A stretch of DNA of 8,307 nt from a bacterium (GTDB taxonomy: Bacteria > Chloroflexota > Dormibacteria > Aeolococcales > Aeolococcaceae), in NCBI GenBank assembly GCA_021850405.1, contig JAJZMA010000108.1, positions 1 to 8,307 on the forward strand. Direction: 5' to 3'. Both the position numbers and the translations under genes were made by a program. Below the pieces are notes generated by a model. The model made no database searches and had not been told where the DNA came from. It saw nothing but the letters and a program-made list of their open reading frames with translations. How positions within the stretch are numbered: the first letter of the stretch is position 1; every line of letters begins with the position of its first letter. This document shows, one piece after another, positions 7,089 through 8,307 of the stretch.

Positions 7089-7282
7089 TGCCCAGGTACA
7101 GAATTGGCTCAAACTGAATGATTATGCAAGCAAGAAACAAAAGGCCGCAAGAGCAGCTATCGTCTGCCCAACGTCTGCCATCCACGGCTAACCTCAACGG
7201 GCGCTGCTGCAACACGATGGTGCGCTCCCCGGGACATAAGAAGCCCTGCCCCAGGATCTACAAAGCTGAGAGGGAAGGATCA
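7089..7282. other. Non-coding gap before the second ADP-ribosyltransferase gene
   Basis: The gap between the two paralogues holds no convincing gene. It contains a short direct repeat CGTCTGCC at 7160-7167 and 7171-7178 (period 11 bases). The stretch just after the first gene (about 7100-7145) is AT-richer than its surroundings, as a promoter might be, but no pair of -35 and -10 boxes with normal spacing could be placed. No terminator hairpin with a T-run was found, so read-through from the first copy to the second is possible. Confidence 0.4.
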
Positions 7283-7330
7283 ATGACCAGCTTTCAGGTC
7301 AGGAAGGAGACGAGCTTCCATGGAGCTTGA
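7283..7330 (+). CDS. Possible 15-codon leader peptide overlapping the second ADP-ribosyltransferase start
   Basis: ATG at 7283 follows a purine-rich AGGGAAGGA (7271-7279) and reads MTSFQVRKETSFHGA before a TGA at 7328-7330. The stop lies just past the ATG of the next gene at 7320, in another frame. Such an overlap can couple translation of a leader and a downstream gene. A five-pair hairpin, TGACC (7284-7288) with GGTCA (7297-7301), lies inside it just before the downstream ribosome binding site. So short a reading frame can easily arise by chance. Confidence 0.25.
   Translation: MTSFQVRKETSFHGA
7304..7310 (+). promoter_or_regulatory. Ribosome binding site of the second ADP-ribosyltransferase gene
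   Basis: AAGGAGA lies nine bases before the ATG at 7320. It is a strong Shine-Dalgarno sequence and fixes the start; the resulting MELE N-terminus matches the upstream paralogue. Confidence 0.8.
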
Positions 7331-8249
7331 AACAGGAAAACCACAGCCCCTGTTCGTCAACCCCGAAAGAATTCACCATCTGATGCCAGCTGACCTTGCC
7401 TGGCCGGAACGCACTGCATGGCTCGAAAGACGCACTTTCCTTAAGGGCCGACCCGTGCGCTGGGTTACTGACAACACTGGCAAGCTCAAACAACAGCCCA
7501 CCGTGCTTCCCGTCAGATCTGCCCAGGCCAGTCTCGCGCAAGAGCTCATCCATGCAGGCCCATTGCCGCATGGTAAACCGAGCGGACTCTTTTCCAGCTG
7601 CTCCTGGGCCAAAGAGCTGACAACTGCGCCCCGCACCATCTTTGAGGAGGACCGTGAATGGGTAAGAAGCCTTCAATTCAAGGTGCCGAGGCAAACCCTC
7701 GCCACCTTCTGCGAAGCTGTGGCAACCTGGCAACGCGAGTCGCAAGGAGTGAGAAGGCGGGCCATGGAACTACTGGCTGGGGTCAGGCCAATGGAGGATC
7801 CCAAATACCTGACCAAAGAGACCATGTCACTTCTTTCAGTGCTTCGCGCCATGCCTCCGACAGCGCCAAAACTGTACCGTGGCATATCGCTGGAACAGAT
7901 ATCCGGAAAGCGGGAGAAAAACCTTTTTGCCGTTGGTGACACTCTTCACCTGACGCCACAGTCGTTCAGTGAACGCAGGCACGTTGCACAGGGTTTCGGA
8001 CGCTGGTTTGTCGAATCGCTTGCTTACCCACTCTCAATTCTCCTGCAGTGCGCTCCCGGGAGCCGATCACTGTGTGTAGCGCCCTTCTCGACGACCTGGC
8101 GGTGCTGGGATGAAGCAGAATGGATAGTTGCGGGCACCTTCCAGGTAACCGGTGTCGAACGGCCCTTCCGCAACCGCATGATAGTGAGTCTGGAGCCAAC
8201 TGCTGGCGTAGACGCACTGGCCTGTGGCCCAGAGGAAAGCCACTCCTAA
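7320..8249 (+). CDS. ADP-ribosyltransferase (R-S-E class), second of two tandem copies
   Basis: 309 residues, collinear with the upstream copy except for about one inserted residue near position 200. Hand alignment gives about 55% identity overall, with the last 138 residues (about two thirds identical) better conserved than the first 170 (about 45%). All catalytic motifs are kept: Arg187 in KLYRGISL, Ser215-Phe-Ser217 in LTPQSFSERRHVAQGFG, and Glu265-Ala-Glu267 in WDEAEWIVAGTFQVTG, so both copies should be active. Shared N-terminal marks include RPVRWVTD, TVL, CEA..TWQ and ELLAG. Five cysteines are conserved between the copies (here 94, 131, 244, 252, 302). There is no signal peptide or membrane segment. 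The strong ribosome binding site and the match in start position support the chosen ATG. It likely arose by tandem duplication. Divergence in the N-terminal half may mean different targets or partners. The 58 bases that follow up to the window end show nothing recognisable. Confidence 0.85.
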   Translation: MELETGKPQPLFVNPERIHHLMPADLAWPERTAWLERRTFLKGRPVRWVTDNTGKLKQQPTVLPVRSAQASLAQELIHAGPLPHGKPSGLFSSCSWAKELTTAPRTIFEEDREWVRSLQFKVPRQTLATFCEAVATWQRESQGVRRRAMELLAGVRPMEDPKYLTKETMSLLSVLRAMPPTAPKLYRGISLEQISGKREKNLFAVGDTLHLTPQSFSERRHVAQGFGRWFVESLAYPLSILLQCAPGSRSLCVAPFSTTWRCWDEAEWIVAGTFQVTGVERPFRNRMIVSLEPTAGVDALACGPEESHS

Positions 8250-8307
8250 AACCAGCTGGAACCAGAATGCTACCCTCCTGTAAAAGCACCGGGGCTACCC
8301 GTGACAT

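Noticed and set aside
7104..7128. Promoter with TTGGCT and TATGCA before the second ADP-ribosyltransferase gene
   Set aside because: The spacer is only about 13 bases and the -10 match is poor.
6985..7215. - strand reading frame with a hydrophobic stretch (GLLFLACIII), possible remnant of a duplicated secreted-protein gene
   Set aside because: Most of it is antisense to the end of the first ADP-ribosyltransferase gene, no lipobox follows, and no similarity to the other - strand secreted protein could be seen.
7118..7330. 70-residue + strand reading frame between the two ADP-ribosyltransferase genes
   Set aside because: There is no ribosome binding site at 7118 and the composition is unremarkable. 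Only its last 15 codons have a plausible start site, reported separately.

Overview
The window comes from a GC-rich bacterial chromosome. GTG starts are common, a one-domain bacterial kinase fold is fused to a membrane anchor and an Ig-like ectodomain, and there are long Pro/Ala/Glu-rich linkers, so a Chloroflexota (Ktedonobacteria-like) or actinobacterial-type host is plausible. That assignment is an impression from protein style and is not proven. No tRNA, rRNA, CRISPR array, transposase, integrase or phage gene was seen.

Bases 1-4199 hold three genes on the + strand. The first is the C-terminal part of a membrane protein that enters from the left edge: a disordered acidic and proline-rich region with an (Ala-Glu)8 tract, one transmembrane helix and a beta-rich external domain. 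The second is a complete hexameric-type glutamate dehydrogenase with all its active-site residues. The third starts on a GTG that overlaps the dehydrogenase stop codon (GTGA). It encodes a kinase-fold protein that has lost the catalytic lysine and other key residues (a probable pseudokinase), followed by a linker, a transmembrane helix and an Ig-like external domain. The first and third proteins share the plan cytoplasmic part, linker, helix, small ectodomain, and they bracket the metabolic enzyme. This suggests, without proving it, a signalling link to glutamate metabolism.

Bases 4269-6191 hold two genes on the - strand. One is a clear lipoprotein of unknown function with six extra cysteines. 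The other is a smaller secreted or lipid-anchored, cysteine-containing protein of unknown function. A hairpin lies in the short gap where the lipoprotein gene meets the kinase-like gene tail to tail.

Bases 6162-8249 hold two tandem + strand paralogues of 308 and 309 aa, about 55% identical by hand count. Their C-terminal halves carry the Arg / Ser-x-Ser / Glu-x-Glu signature of the R-S-E class of ADP-ribosyltransferases. Their N-terminal halves are less conserved and were not recognised. Neither has a signal peptide, and no immunity protein, antitoxin or ADP-ribose hydrolase is seen nearby. The first copy starts inside the 5' end of the divergent secreted-protein gene, with a strong inverted repeat about 50 bases upstream. 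The second is preceded by a 231-base gap containing a possible 15-codon leader peptide that overlaps its start. The tandem ADP-ribosyltransferase pair and the dehydrogenase/pseudokinase pair are the most interesting parts of the window.
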